NCBI RefSeq assembly: GCF_002078875.1 | Contig: NC_034421.1 | Location: forward strand, 5,990,499 to 6,054,498 | DNA length: 64,000 bases | Reading direction: 5' to 3' | From: Numida meleagris | Lineage: Eukaryota > Chordata > Aves > Galliformes > Numididae | Shown here: positions 31,761 through 46,700 of the stretch, piece after piece | How the letters are laid out: the number at the start of each line of letters is the position of its first letter | How positions within the stretch are numbered: the first letter of the stretch is position 1 | Notes under the pieces: model-generated | What the model was told of the DNA's origin: nothing | The model's input: only the letters and a program-made list of their open reading frames with translations | The model's database searches: none | Position numbers and translations under genes: made by a program

Positions 31761-34700
31761 GGCCCCCACCGGAGCGCTGGTTGTTTCTGGGTTGGGGTGC
31801 GTACTTGCGTTTAAGGCCTGAGGGATGAGAGAGATGTGTAGGATACTAGGGGAAAGCCTTCACTCCGAGGGCAGTGAGGCACTGGCACTGATGCCCAAGG
31901 CTGTGGGTGCCCCATCTCTGGAGGTGCCCGAGGCCATGGATGGAGCCTGAGCTGGTGGGACAGGCAGCCCGTGGCAGGGGTGGGGCTGGGGGCTGTGAGA
32001 TCCCTTCCAACGCAAACATGGTGTGATTCCGTGATGTGGTATGGGAGAGACGCTTGTCTTCAGTTCCACCTCTTGCACCCAGCTGTGGGACAAGGCCCTG
32101 ACTCCCAGTGAGTGGCTGGGTGGGCTCGGGGTGGTCTGGGGGCTCCTGTCCCACTGAGGAAGGAGGGCCCCAGAGTGCACACCTGGCTTCAGAGCTGGCC
32201 GGGTCTGGCCATCTTTCAAGGTGTGTTGCAAGGTAACAGTGCAAGAGGAGCTCCTCATCTCAATAGATGAAGAACTAAAGCAAAGGAGCTTCTGCATGTA
32301 GGATCAGAGAAAGACCACATCCTAGGTCCTGTATGTCTTACTGTAGGGCACCTGCTTTAGCAGGGGGTTGGGCTAGATGATCCCCGGAGATCCCTTCCAA
32401 CCCCCATGACTCTGTGATGACCCCTCAGGTCCAAGAATTGCCATTCATTTGAAATGGTGAAACTGAGTTTCCAACTCAGCTGTACACATTTGGCTCTTGT
32501 TTTGGCAAGTTATACGGAGAGCTGTGCTCAGAGCCTGCTACTGCTCCACTGAAAAAATATTCACAGTGAAACCTAAACTGACATGTAACACACTACGTTA
32601 CAAATTCTAAACTTGCCCCAGATTTGTCCACAAAATCGTTAGGATTTGTAGGCTGCCAGCCTGCTTAGATTATTTTGCATCAAAACCATGCAGAAGTTGT
32701 AGTTTTGTATGGTTTTGACACGTGCTCTGTTTCTAGTTTGGTTTCAGCTCTCGGTGAAATGCGGGGTTATGACTCTTTCAGTCAAAATGAAAGCGATTCT
32801 GATATTCCCCCGTGTGTAAATCCAGACTGCTGAGTTTCCCATAGCTCAGTTTGCAGTTTCCTTATGAAAAACTGATCAGCGTTCTCTGCTGTGTGTTCTG
32901 CAGAGGCTGCTGCTTTCAGATTGTGGATTTGGGGTTATAAATTTATCACATCCTGGAACAAATGCTGCCCTGTAGGCTGGTGGTGTGTTGGGTAGGAAGG
33001 CAGCAGGCAGTGGCTGCAGGGGGTGATGAGACGGGATGGCAAGGAGCACATTGAAGGGATGGGATGTTCTGGTGAATGGGAGACCTCATCTGGGACAACT
33101 GGAGTGGTGAGAGGTGGGGAGCAGGCAGAGCAGGCATCGGTTTCAGGGTGAGGGGAGTTACAGAATGGAAAAAAGGAGGGGGAAAACTGAAAGCAAGAGA
33201 ATGAAGCTGAGATGGAAGGCTGCTGACTGAATGCATAGCGAGCAAATAGAGGCAGAAGAACTGGATTTATTTTTTTCTGGAGGAGACAAGAGCAGGAATG
33301 TCTGGAGGTGATGAGAGATGATCCCCCAATGCTTCCACAGCTCAGAGCTCTCCTTTAGAGAGGAGTTGTCAGAGGAAGAATTTCAGGTGCCAGAAGCAGA
33401 AGCTGGAAGGAGCAGGGTAGGAGACTGGCTCTGTCCTTTATGATGGGAGAGGTACAAGAAAAGAGAAGTTTACCTGCTAGTGATGCAACTTCTGTTTGTT
33501 TGCGGTCAGGTAACAGTGAGTTCTGCTGTTTGTCCTGGTTGAGTAACAGCCAGCTGACCCAAAGTCAGGTGTGTGAGCAGGTTTGAGGCAGGTCTAATTC
33601 CAACTCTGTTTGTCCCCAGCATTGCTGGGACACCAGCTCTGATCTGAAGGTGGGAGAGATGCCGTGCAGCCTCCTGCTGAAACGTTTGTAGGGCGGAAAC
33701 TGATTGGTATGTCTGAGATGGAGAGCTTGCCGTCAGGCAGATTCCTCCGTCAAAGGCTGCGGAACCATGGCACGGCTGTGGTGGGATGCTCTCGAGGGAA
33801 GGTGGATTGCCTTTTGATCTTCTCTGTGAGCCTCGCTTTAGAAACAGCAGAAAACAATTTTAAGCCCCTGTGCCAAGCACCTCTTCAAATCTCTCTTTTG
33901 AAGATGGAACCATTTACTCTGACAGATTATTTTTTCCCAGACGTGGCAATCCTGCACACACAGAGACTCAGACTTGCTGAGGAAACGGCTGATGGCGTTG
34001 TGACAGTTTGACATTCCTCACTTGTGGGATGTTTTTTCCCCTTCTTTCGTTTCACCTTTTTAGATGTAACCCTTTCACTCCTGCTGTGTTCAGGAACAAA
34101 ACCTTCAGAGGAGGGGGGGAGTTTTGCACCAAAGTACTGGGGAAAGCAGTCACCCCTGTTGTTGCTGCTCCTGTTAATTAGTGGAGCTGGGAGCTCGTTC
34201 TTCCTGCTGAGCGCAAAGGGAGGAGTGAGAGAGTGAAGGACACCCAGGATTAGTAGAGAGAAGCGTGATTTGATGTGCGCAGTGATGTGGAGATGACAGG
34301 CCCCCCAGATCATGCTTGGCGGTTCTGCCCATCCTCCTTTGGGCTGCACAAGGGCACTCCTGAGGCTGTTGGGGTGCCTGCTGCAAGCCCAGGGGATGCT
34401 TTCTCTTTGGATCTTCACCTCTGGAAGGAGGACAGGCAGAGCCAGGCAGGTGTGAAGTGTCCTTTGTGTGCTCCCTATGGTTATAACAGCTCTCCTTTTT
34501 TTATTTGAAGGGGGTTTCCAGAAGCATCCAGGGCCCGGGAAGTCCCTGGCAAGGAATCTGCTTGGGAGGTGTGTTAGAGATGGGAAGGTGGAAAGGATCT
34601 GATTCGTGGAGGCTGGTGAGCAAACCCACCTGCTGCTCACAGGGATGGAAAGGATGGGGAAGATGGCTCTGAGCTGAACGTGCTTGGAGGTTTGCTCTTT

Positions 34701-37700
34701 GCATTAGGGTAGGCCATCGGGGTTCTCCAAGCTGAGCACTAAGGTAAATAAAGCACCTGTCTGTGCAGTTCTGTTTTGAATAGTAACTTACAGGGTGTAT
34801 GTGTAAATTGGGTGATGTGTAAGCTCTTACAGCTGACAGCCCTCACAGGTGTGTTGATAGCTGGTAGCTCTTTCTCCACTTCCAGTAAATGCAGGCAGAC
34901 CCAGTGGCAAAACAGTCCTGGAGGAGGAGTGGGAAGTAAAGCAGGCTCCAGCCTGGGACACACTGAGAACAGTTCTGTAGGTCCTGCACTGTGCCATGCT
35001 GCCCGGATCCCTCTCCTTGTTTCTGTAGAGGCATTCTTATATGGTGCTGCCCTCTCTGACTTCCACTGTTAACACCTATCTTCTATGGCTAATTGCAGTC
35101 TGTAATTCATTGGACAGAGGCTTGGAGAAATGCAGTTTTGACTTCTGAAGTCTTTCCATTATGGTCTTGTGCTTTGTATGCATTCCCTATCGCAGGGATA
35201 AGTACATAAAATCTTTGAGGTCCTGGTGGAAGTGCTGTTACAAGTAAATAGCTGGTCCCAAAGCTTCCGACAACAAACGTGTGTTATTCACTCCCTTCGC
35301 CCTCCTTCTAAATCATTTTAAGTGCCCTTTTTTGGATGATTACCATCATCAGATTCCAGATGTAGAGGTTTAAGTAATTAGATACCACCCTTCCCAATTT
35401 CAGCCATGCTTTGTGGAGTGCTTTGAAATAAAAGCTAGTATGTAAATGCAGTTTATCTTCCTTCTCCTCATGTGTTGTTTAATTGTAGTATTTTCTTTCC
35501 CCAGAGCCAGGACTATGGGAGGTTCGTGCTACTTCTTCCCAGCTCTGAAATCCAAAGCCTTCCTGGGGGAGCTGGGCTTCCTGTGGGCTCCTGGCTCTCC
35601 CCGGTGTCCTTCCTTCCCCTCTCTCTGCCATCTCCTTTGCTTTCCCCTGCTCTTCCCTCAGTTATTTTAAAAGGCTCCCAGGCCTCCTCAGGATTGTGGT
35701 ACGTCTTCTGACACCTTTTCTCCCCAGAAGGTTTTATTTCGGCGTGGTGCTTGCTAGCAAGGCTGCACAGCAAAGGCAGCATGTTAGTGCCGTGTCTGCT
35801 AGCGAGCTGTGTGCCTCTCGTGCGTTTGGTGCTCAGCAAAGCGCTTGCACTGTAGGAAGGTGAATGGACAGCAGGCAGTGATAATTGGAGGGAAATGATT
35901 ACAAAAAGTGGGAAGGAGCGAGCCTGTCTCCCAGGAGCAGCAGAGACTGGAGCTGCTCTGGAGCGGATGCATCTTTTCAGAGCTGGAGGCTGCACTGCTG
36001 CCTGCCTGGTGTTGAACAACGAGGGTCCGGTGGGTGAACTTCTTAGCAGTGCCACAGCCTTTTGTGTTTGCTTTCACGTTATTTCAAACAAAGAGACAGT
36101 GGAGAGATAGGCACTTAAGAAGTCCCTATACACAACCACCCCAAAGTCCTTTGCTTTGCTGCAAATGGCAGTGGAACAAAAAAGTGTTGAGAATGGACTG
36201 GCTGTGTTTACTCGTGGCTGTAGGGCTGCGGGATGAAAAGGGGCTGCTCAATTTCATTGTGGCTCTTTGCTTATTGCTAGGGGTTCTTGCTTTTGTATTA
36301 CAGAATTTTGCTGGGGAATTCATCAATTGAAAACTAATAGTAATTAGGAAACCGTGAGCATTCTGCTCCTTTTTCTTGTCAGCGGCACAACCTCTATTTA
36401 CCAGCATAGGGCTTTTTTTGAATGCCTCGTTGGGTCAGAGGTGCACTTGATATATGGCTCCAGGCAGGCTTTTCTTGTGTGCAAAAGGTAGTTTGGTTTT
36501 CATGCGAAGCTCTGCGCTTTTGGTTCATTTCTTCTTGTGGTTTGGGCTTGAAGTAAAAGTTGAGACTTCTTTTAATGGGGGGGAGAGAAAGCCATATGAC
36601 CGGAAAGTCTTAAATTTCACATCTTTAAATCTTTACAGAGCATGAAGAATGGGATTCTCTCATTCTCTGACCATGACAGGTTGAGCCTGGACCGGGGGAA
36701 AGGAACTGAGGTGACAGGGCAATGTGGATAGACCAAATCATTTCAGATGGGTGATTCCTGTGCTGCACGCTCCGCTTGTGCTTATTGGTAGCATGTGGGT
36801 TTGAACAAGGAACGCCTTCATTTGGGGGAGAGAGGAGCCTGGGAGGGGAAGGAGAAGGTGGAGGGGGAGTTAATGGAAAAGTACAGTCAGGCACCTTCTG
36901 AGGTGAGGATAAGTAGTGGAGGTCTATTAGCAGCTGGTGACAATTTACATGTATTACTTATGTAAAGATCAGCTCGCAGCAGGTAGGGGAGCGTGCTCCC
37001 ATGTGAGCTGTCAGAGGCTCCTGAGTGGGAGGGAGCATGGGAGTCGCTGAAGCTCAGGGCTCTCCAGTCTGCAAAGGAGTGAGTACTGTGGAGACAGGCA
37101 TAGTGCTTTGGGGGAGAGAAGAGACGGGCATGGGATGAAGATGCCCAGATCCAGGCAGTCTTGGTGAGGAGAAAAAAAAAAAATCCATGCAGCGAGCAGC
37201 TACATTGATGGGAAAGGTGATGGAGCTTTATTCTGGGTTTGGAGAACGTGGGATGTGTTCAGCTGCCCCGGGAGCCTGCAGGAGACATCCCTGCCTTGGG
37301 AACCCCCCATCACCTTGTGTCATTCCCAACAGAGGTGTGGGGAAGGATGGCTGTGTCGGGGCAGCAGTTAACCTTGCCCCCACACCCTGGCCGTGCAGCA
37401 GGCGTGCCAGCAAGCTCCCTGGGTGGAAGCAAACTCCCTTGACCATGTTTACCTGGAGGGAGTGGGCAGATGGAGAGTGGAAAACCCCCAAACACAAGGC
37501 CAAAGGGGAGAGGCTTCAGAATAGGGGCTAAGGAAGAGGAACAAAAGCACAGGCTATGGGGGCAAAAGGGACTTTTTGACTGAGTAAGCCAGAATCAAAG
37601 GGCTGTTGCCAATGGGATTTAGCTATGAAGTCATCACATGCAAAATATCATCAGTGCAGCAAATAATTGGTGTTCTGAGGGAAAACCACTTTGGAGCCCA

Positions 37701-40700
37701 GTCTGTGCAGTCTTTAGCTGTGCAGTTTGTGCCAACCTATAATGCAGTCTTGTCTGCTTTCAGGCTTTGAAAGGCTGTGCAGTATTTTGTACATACAATG
37801 TGTACTTTGAATGCTATAGTTTGTTTTTCCTAATTTATCCTTTCCTTGTTTATCTTGCATACTGCACAGGGGTCTAATTTAGATTTTTTTTTTTTTTTAG
37901 GAAAAGAAACTGCTTAGCAGTTATGGGTTGGGGCAGCGATTCCTGTAGCATTTAGTGGTGAATTTTTTTTAGCACTTTCAGCAAACTGCAGCAGATTGCA
38001 TCACGAATCCAGGGAAACCAAGGCATGGAGTTTATGACGTAGCTGGTCTGAATTTTTTATTTCTTTATTTGTAACTCAAAATGGAAGATAAAGTTGCTTG
38101 AGGCTCAAAAGCATTATGTTTCCACTGATCCTGTGTGATAGGCTCTCTGATTACACAGTAATCAGGAAGAAGTATTGGTAGAAAAAATGAGCTCTCTAAC
38201 ATATAAAACACGTACTTTGTTGTCCCAAACTGATTCTTTAATGTTGCAGGTTTTTTTTTTTCTTGTCAGTAAAAACAGTAAAATATTCTGTGAGTCTTTG
38301 TAAAGCCATTCTAAAAGATGGGCAGCAGAAGGTGCAACCAGTGATACCCCCAACTTTATTGCATTCATGCTTGGATTTGGGACCTGCTGGCATCAGTGGG
38401 ATCCTTCCCAGGAACCTCAAGGGTGCTGGGCTGTGTCTGAGTGGTGGCTTTAAAACGAGGACAAACTGCACGCTGTGTGCAGAGAGCTGGAGCAAGAGTG
38501 GAATGGATTAAGTGAACTGGAGACCGTGCTGTGTGCCAGGGGGAGAGGGACGTTCATCTTCGTTCCCTGGGGTTGCAGGGAAGTGGGGATCCAGGCCTGA
38601 ACTTGGGATGCAGTTTCACACGAAATTTCCGCCGACGTTCCCAGAGAGACCAACCAGATGAGCACCAAAATCCTTGTTTGCAGAATGCCGGTTTTCAGAT
38701 AAGGAAGGAAATGGATTTGATCATTAACGAGGGGGGAGCTGGGGGAGACCAGTTGGCGTTTTGCAAGGCCTCAGCTATTGCTGCACGTGACGTGGCTGCT
38801 GTTTGGATAGTGTTTGTGACAAGGGTGAGTTAGCTGCTGGGAGCAAAACGTGTGGAGCCTAATCAGGAAATGTTGGCCTTTTTTTTGTTCTGAGAAATGG
38901 AGATTACTGCATTTATGAACTGCAAATTGGTAACTGGAGGAGATTCCTAAAATATGAGATAATCCCTAGAAGCTGACCAACTTTCTCTGTAGAACATCAA
39001 ATTCTAGGTCTACAATCTGTAATTAAATTGCTTGTGTGCTGTTAAAAAAAGCATCTGGCTGTTCTAAGATTGTCCAGTGCGAGAGCATAGATACGAAACA
39101 TGGGAGAGCTGCAGCAACTTGTAAAAAAAAAAAAAAAAGTAGCAATTTAGAGGATGGGAAAATATTAAGTCTTTGTGTTTCCAGCCTACCAGATCCAGAA
39201 GGTCAACCCATATCGTGACTGCTATCTTCTGCAGTTGCAATGCTTAACCATGACACTGCTGGATGAATGATGGTGTGTTTTGGACAGCACTTGCTGTCTC
39301 ATTAGCAACATTGTGAAATATTAAGTGTATTCAGTATGAGGACAAATTCCAGTGCTTGATAGGTGCACAGATAATGCTTTATAAAAATGGGAAGTAGGTT
39401 GTCTGCTGAAATTAAGACATAGTGCTTCAGATAAAATCTGCTTCTGCTGTGGGCTGTGTGTACTGGATGGGGCACATAGAGTAAATTGGCACCACCAGCA
39501 GCCATGGTGGAGCTGTGACACTGCAGCGTATTTGGTGAAACTGAAATAAAGGGTCAGAAGGTACAGCTGTCTCTTTGCTGCTGCAAAGGAACTGTGTGCG
39601 TTCTTCTGGCGGCTTAAATTGTGCTCCCCGGTATCTGTGCTGAGGGCTTCCTGGTGTATCCTGTACAAATACTGTTTTGTGGAAAGCTAATTCCATCGGA
39701 AAGTCTTGAAATTAATGTGGTACTTTCACTCTGTATCTGCAATGCAATTAAGTTGTTTCCCTCATCTGCATTAAGAGATGAATAGCATATGTGAATAACC
39801 GGGGGTCACGCTGAGTCCAGCAGTTGGGCTCAGCCTCCTGTTTGTTGGTGGGTCAGGTCTCTTGGCTGCAGGCAGCTTTTCCCAGAAGTGTGTTTCTGAG
39901 TTTGCCTGAAGCAAATGGCGTGTCCCTTGCAGCAGTTGGGGAGAAAATTATCTCAGAACAGATGCTGTGCCATTTCCTGGTGTGAAGTGTAGATGGAATT
40001 CCTCTGCCTTCTACATCATGGTTAATAGAAGTGGCTGTGTTGTGTTTTAGTGGAGATGAGGACATGTGAACAAATTCCTTCCCAAGACATGAATATACTT
40101 CTGTAGATCTGATTTCTAATACTTCTTTTTTTTATCTCCTTGATTTCTCTCTAGTTGTGGCCTTCCTAGTGGCATACCATCAAAACAAGCAGCTGATAGG
40201 AGAAAGGGGGCTGCTCCCGTGCAAACTATATCTGCAGAATGTCAAGAAGTATTTCAAAGGGAAGATAAACCTGGATGCCCTCAGCTATGCCCCAACAATC
40301 ATCTGGTTTCTGGACTGGTCAGATATGGACAGCATCTTGGACTACATCTCCATACTTGGTCTGGTGATTTCAGCCTTTGTATTGATAACTGGATGTGCAA
40401 ACATGATCCTCATGGCTGTCCTGTGGGTCCTCTACCTCTCGTTGGTCAATGTTGGACAGATCTGGTAGGTTAACAATCTCTCTGCTTTGCTTTTCGCTGT
40501 ATTTCCTTGCTGTTTGTTGTACCCATTGACTTTTTATTACTATTTGAGGTTAGTCATCTGGTAACGAATGATATATGCATGCAAGAGAAGGAAGACAGTG
40601 AACAGAAATGAATTACAGGCATGTTCCTGCTCTCTTTCACCCAGAAAGTAAATGAGTCCTGATTGCCACTGTTCTTTGTGAGAGAAGTGGCTGCACAAAA

Positions 40701-43700
40701 CACCATGCTGCACACTGTCTTTTGCAAGGGAATTCCCTTGAGATGGTTTATCAATTTTCAGTCTTATCCAGAGGAGAGCTGGAGCACTCAAAATAAATAT
40801 ACAAAACCTAGGGGAAGGAATAAGGAAAGAAGAATGAGTGCACTTTGCACCATAGCTCTTCCCTGTAGCTAGGCAGACTTTGTTTTAAAGAAAAGCATTG
40901 TCAGTGCCCCAACCAGAGGAAGCGTTTCAGCTGATCTTCGTGCTTTTTGTAAGGCCTTCGAGACACTGGCTAAAATGATGGGATCTAGGGAAACCAAACT
41001 TCATTAGTTCACCTCTTTAAGTACCTGTACCTCTGCCAGAGCAGAGGCAGTAGGCTAACTTGGGCAGCTGGAAGGCCCTGCCGTGAAGAGGTGCCTGAAC
41101 TCGTGGATGTGATCCAGCTGTGTCACTGGGATGTTCTGGCTCCACAGCGTGTGACTGGACACCCTCATTATGGATGGGATCAATGAATTTAATTTTAGGG
41201 ATTTGCATGTGGTTGAGCAGCCCGGCGTCTTGTCCCATCCCATTCATTCCTATCCTACTCCCAATGGTATGTAAGTGGGTGAATGGTAACAGCTTCAGTT
41301 TTCTGAAAAGCTCTATTTTCTGAGCTCTTAACTCAGCGTGAACTTCAGACTGTGAAAGAAAGCCACAATTTGAAAAATAGTTTGGAGACAGTTTTCTGTT
41401 GCCCGTTTCCAAGTTATTCCAAAATTACTTGCCTATTTTTCTAGGTTCACTACAGGGTGAGGATTCGAGCATCATCCTGCTCATTTCCAGAGGTACAGGA
41501 GTCTGGGTGGGACTAATACCTGTCTGTTGCCAAAGTTTGTCATTATTCAAGTTGCAAGGTGTGCAGCTGGAAGGTGGACCTGCAGTGCTATAGGAGGCTG
41601 AAGGTTTGATCTTGCCCTTCAGGAGCAGGCTAGCTAAGAGCTTAACTTTCTTAGTGCTCTTAAGGCCCTCTGGAGTGCTCAGTGTTCTGATGTCATGGCT
41701 GTAGCAGTGGTGAAATTTCATTATAGTTTAAAAAAAAAAAAAAAACACAAAAAAAAACCAACCCTGATTGGAAAGTGTTCTCAGCCTCCCGTTGAGCAGG
41801 CATGTTCTGCGCTGCCCCTCTGCTCGCTGTGGCTTTCCCTGCTGGAGGCAGAGGTGTGGGCCTCCTCTCTGCAGGAGCTGGAGGGATGGCAGCCCTGCAG
41901 AGTGCCTGAGGTTTGCCCAAAAGCAATCCAGTTTTGCCTGTTTAACTCCGAGTGGCCGTTCTGTTGTCTTCACTGCACAGGCTTGGAAGAACAGGGGGGA
42001 CAAGGGGAGCCGCTTTCATGGGGAGCTGAATCACCAGTAACCAGCAGATGATGTCCAAATGCCTCTTCCTGGGGGGTTTCAAAGCTCACGAGCCAGCTTA
42101 GGTCTCGTTGCAGCTCTGAAGACAATGGGTTGACCAGCAGGAATGCGAGAGAGCCCAGAGCTCGCATTCTATGGATGCTGTGGTTGAAAGGAATTGCCTG
42201 TTGATATTTGAGATAAGGCTTTTTTTTTTTCCTCCTTTCCTACTTCACATTTGGAGTTTAAAAGTGACAATGTCATGAGGAGGTTGCTCCTGGTATCCAG
42301 CAGTAACATAGTGAGGGAAGGGGCTGGGTTCTTCTTGGGGAAGGGGTGAGAGGGAAAAGGTGGGGGGAAAGGAAGTGCTGCCCCAGCTTCTCTTAGTTGT
42401 GGCACTGAATGTATTAAACAGGAAATTAGGTTCTTGTAAAGGGGTGGGAGAAAGGAATCAAAGCGACCCAGCAGTACAGTCCATTCATCTGTGGTTACAT
42501 TTTTTCATTAGGTCCTCTGAAATGGGTCACTGGGTGGTGAAAGCCACATTATTATTGTGCATATAGTGTGACGTTCAGTTCCCTGGAGAAGGGGTGCTGG
42601 CAGCTGGTGAAGGTGGGGAGAGGGAAGGAGGTGGGTTAAGTCTCTTCTCAGCACCCTATAGGGGGTTTGGTGGCACTTGGTGCGGGCTGGCAGCACCTGA
42701 AGTCTCACGAGCTCTGGGGTTGTGAGTGGCAGTGTTGACCTTGGTTTTAAAGTGGCCTTGAAACGCTCTACGTCAATGTGGAGATGGGATTACGTGGTCT
42801 GCTGACTTTGTCTTACAGATTTGGACAGGTTGGGAGGTTTTGGTGAGGTGTGATTCTTCTCTGAATCATCTGGAAAAATTTCTTTGCCAGAAAAGCAGTC
42901 GGGCAGTGGAACTGCTGCCCAGGGAGTGGTGGGGTCACTGTCCCTGGAGGTTCTAGAGCTGTGGAGATGTGGCACTGAGGGACATGGTCAGTGGGCACGG
43001 TGGGATGAGTTGGGGTTGGACTTGGGGGATCTTAGAGATCTTTGCCAACCTCAATGATTCTGTGGTCGGTTGAAGACCACAGCAGCTTCTTAAAGAAGGG
43101 AAAGGGATAACATTGCCAGAATTTCCTGGTGGCAGTTATGAGGCAGCTCAGCGAAGGTGTCTGAAATGAGGAAGAAGCTCCTCTCGTGGCCCTGTTATTG
43201 CACAGTTGGTCGTAGTGCTGCTCTGCAGGTGTGAGTGCTGCGAGCTGGTGCTGCCGGGCACGGCCTGTGGGCTGCTCCCATCCAGCAGACACTGGGAAGG
43301 CAGTTCAAGGAGACACGGGGGGACAGGGAGAAAGAGTTCTCTTTAGGCCAGCGAGGAACAATTTATTCTTTTTTATCGCCTTTTCCTTTTTTTTCTTTTT
43401 CTGTTTTAATTTTAAATGTTTCTATTTGTTTTGGGCTGGAGGCTCCAGATGCCGGGCGCTGCTGAAGGAGCGAGTCTTTCAACTGCTGCCCAGCTGGCTT
43501 GGGCTCAGAGTCAGAGGAAGCTTTAGAAGAGCAAACCGTCCCCTTTGGAAGGCCGGGCACGTCGCCTGCCTCCTGGTGCTGCCGCCTCTGAGCTGGGGGG
43601 AGCGGAGCCTGCAGTGATTGCACTGCAAGGGACCAGCTCGGGCCTTTGGGTGTGCTATAACACCTATTGATTGAAAAAACAAACAGACAAACAAAAAATC

Positions 43701-46700
43701 AGGATTTGAAAACCAGGAGGAGAAAGATTTCTGACTGGGTGGTGAAGGAGGTTAGTCGATGACTGTGGGAAATGAGGTGTTTGGAGGGAGAATGTGGCTC
43801 CTTGTGCCCCCAGCACTGGGGGTCACATCCTTGGAGGCAGTAGCAGGGTCAGGTCCAATTGCTAGGGGATGGAGCTGCCCCTCTGGATGGTGCCTGGTGC
43901 TTTCAGTGCTGGATGGGTTTCAGGAGCTAGTGTGTATATAGGGAAGGAAGCTGCTCCTGCAGCAGGTTGGTGTCAGATGTTTGCGATAGATTTCCCACAA
44001 TAAGGATTACTTTGGGAACCTGAAAATGCTGAAAACTGGAGCCAAGACACTGTCCTGGCCTTAAACCCTCGACTTGGCCAGTTCACAGTTGTCTCTGCCA
44101 AAGCACAGGTGAATGGTATGAATTAAGATGTACTTTGAAGTTTTGAGCGCAATCAAAGAAAAGCGTGTTAATTTTGGGACCTGTGAAACGCAGGACCAAG
44201 ATTGCCAAATCTTAAACTGAAGTGCACAGGGAAGCTTTTGTAATTTTGAGCACTCTGTTCCTCTGTTCCCAAACCAGATGTGATATTCAGAGTCTTCTCA
44301 GACTTAATCTGGACGTATTCTCTGGCCACGTGATGATGCCACGTGTGTATCACAAGCTCAGTATGTCTGTTTTAAGATACTGGATTTATTTCCCCCTCTC
44401 CCATTCTGAATTTTTGCTTTTGAGGTAAGAGGGGGCTGTCAGGATTTCTAAACACTGAAATAGCACAAAAGGATGTTTGAGGTCTGACCCACAGGCTGGG
44501 TGAAATGCTTAATAACTACACTGATTTTCTTGCAGTTCTTGCAGACTATTCCTAATTTCAGTAAAACAACAAAAGTAAGAAGTGGTCCCTGTTTAGCATT
44601 AGAAGCTATTCATTGAATCTAGAGATGCCTGTAAATTTTCTTATGGAAGCCTCTCATACTTAAGTAAGTATGCATTTTGTTGTCTGTGAGTCCTGCTTAT
44701 CTGGGTTGAGTCCCTGCAAGAATGATGGAGCTCTGCAGGTCCAGTCTGAATGGCTTTGCCTTTCTCTCTGTTTCCTCCCTCCTTAATGTTGTTCATACCT
44801 ACTACAATCCATTAGATTAAGAATGGGAAAAGCTGTCCCTTCTTAAAAGTGCAAGTGCTCGTTGCAGGTGACCTCACAAAACCTCCATTTGTGGTTTTAT
44901 TCCCCATGGCTTCTGCTGGGGCCAGTGTCTGCAGGGCTGGGCTCTGCAGAACAGGTCCTTTGTCAGGACGGGCTCTCTGGGAGAGGTGTTCTAGCAGAAG
45001 TGGAATCATTTTTGTACCAGAATAACTAATGCACTTCCAAAGTGAATTCATAATTCTGGAATAAAATCACTTTTATCCCACAGTAAGGTGTCTCCAGAGA
45101 GCTATTACATTTTCTTATATAAACAAACTCTTAAACTGCTCTGCCACTGATCTCCTGTTTCTTCTTCTGTTGTTTCCTCAGTGTACCACCCCCCCCCTCC
45201 CCCAGCTGACATTCAGATGTCATCTGAAAACCCTTTCCTTTCCCATCACCATTGCCTTGCTTCATTGTACGAAGCATTGTCCACTGCTAGAGAGCATTCA
45301 GTGGTACAGTGCGTAAGACACTTGATACAAAAGCTAGAGTTGTGGGTTTTTAAATCCTATTACCTTTTCTCCTTTGTGACTGAGATTCTGGTAGAGCTAT
45401 GGGAGCTCAAGGGAATATGTTAAACAAGCCAATAAATAAAACGATGTAGCGTGAGGTGGCTACAGTGTTCTTTTCAGTGTGTTCTTCCCTTGTGGAAAAT
45501 GTTGGAGCTACTGCTACCAGATATTTAGGATAAAATAATGCTATGCAAGCTCCATATTTTTTTTTCCTGCAGAGAAAATGAATCTGAGCAGTGCTTCACC
45601 ACCATACAAAGCCAGAGGGTGGTGGCAAGTCAGCTGGAGCTGCATGTGGGTGCCCTTTGAAGCCTGCATGCCACCATGGGTTCCAAGAAGTTGCAGATGC
45701 TTCACTGCTTTCCTGGAGCACAAAGGAGAGGACAGGAATCTGTCTTTCTGGCCCCAGATGCCTGCTTCTCTTTGTATTTTGCTGACTGAGCATAATATTA
45801 ATAGCTTTTGCCTTCTAATGTTAAATACTTAATGAAGGGACAGGTATACTGCAGGTCAGGAAAGCGTGTCTGTGAGGCATGTAATTGAATTGCAATTAAA
45901 TTACCGTCTTCGGAAGCTCACTTACAGTAGAGAAAGAATTAAGACGTGTATGTCATGGAGGCTTTGTGTTTTATAGGTCTCATTAAAAACCACTTGACCT
46001 ATGCAGGACTTGAATCACAGTCTTCTGTCTGCGGGCAGATGAACTGGTGAATGGTTCAGGTTGAACTCCATTAAGTGCTGGGGAGCTGATGAGATGCTCA
46101 GGGCTGTGGTTTTCCCTCTCCAGGAGGGCCTCAGTAGCCATCAGATGGAGCGTTCCTTTTCTTTCCTCTTATATTCTACAGCTTTTTTTAATGGTCTAAA
46201 GCAGTTACGTTTTTATTTAGTGCCATCCTATCCAGTAGAAGTTAGAAACAGACTTCTCATTCCAGCATGTAGACCAACCATTGTGTGAACTGTGGTCTGC
46301 GTTTAGCAAACTTTGTTCCCATTTTTAAGTGTGCTGGTTTGTGACCCTCGCGATGAAGGCGCAGTGCTTGCAGGGATGGTTGTTTTATGATGAGAAGAGA
46401 CCAGTCTGACCTGCAGAATTCAGATGGAGAATCATCCACTGAGTGTCCAGCAAACCAGAGCCACCTCACGTGTGAATGGAGGTACATGCATGGGTTGGTG
46501 TGTTTGGGCTGATGCGTATTCAGCAGCGTGAATAGTTCGCTAACGCTTTCTTGCCTGCTCCTGAGCAAGGAAGTGCTGAGGAATCACGAGGTGTGCCAGC
46601 AGGGACTAGGACTTATGTGTCCTGGCTGTCACTGATGTGCTTGGTTCAGCTGGGGAGTTTGCTGAGGCTTCTGCTGTAGGCAGCAGTGGACGTGTTGGGC

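Noticed and set aside
33927..34640. 237-codon open frame on the minus strand in LMF1 intron 1
   Set aside because: Low-complexity, no domain and no matching gene; taken as chance.
45290..45362. Functional tRNA gene
   Set aside because: The B box is broken, arms do not pair well and no T-run follows at the right place; better explained as a SINE remnant.
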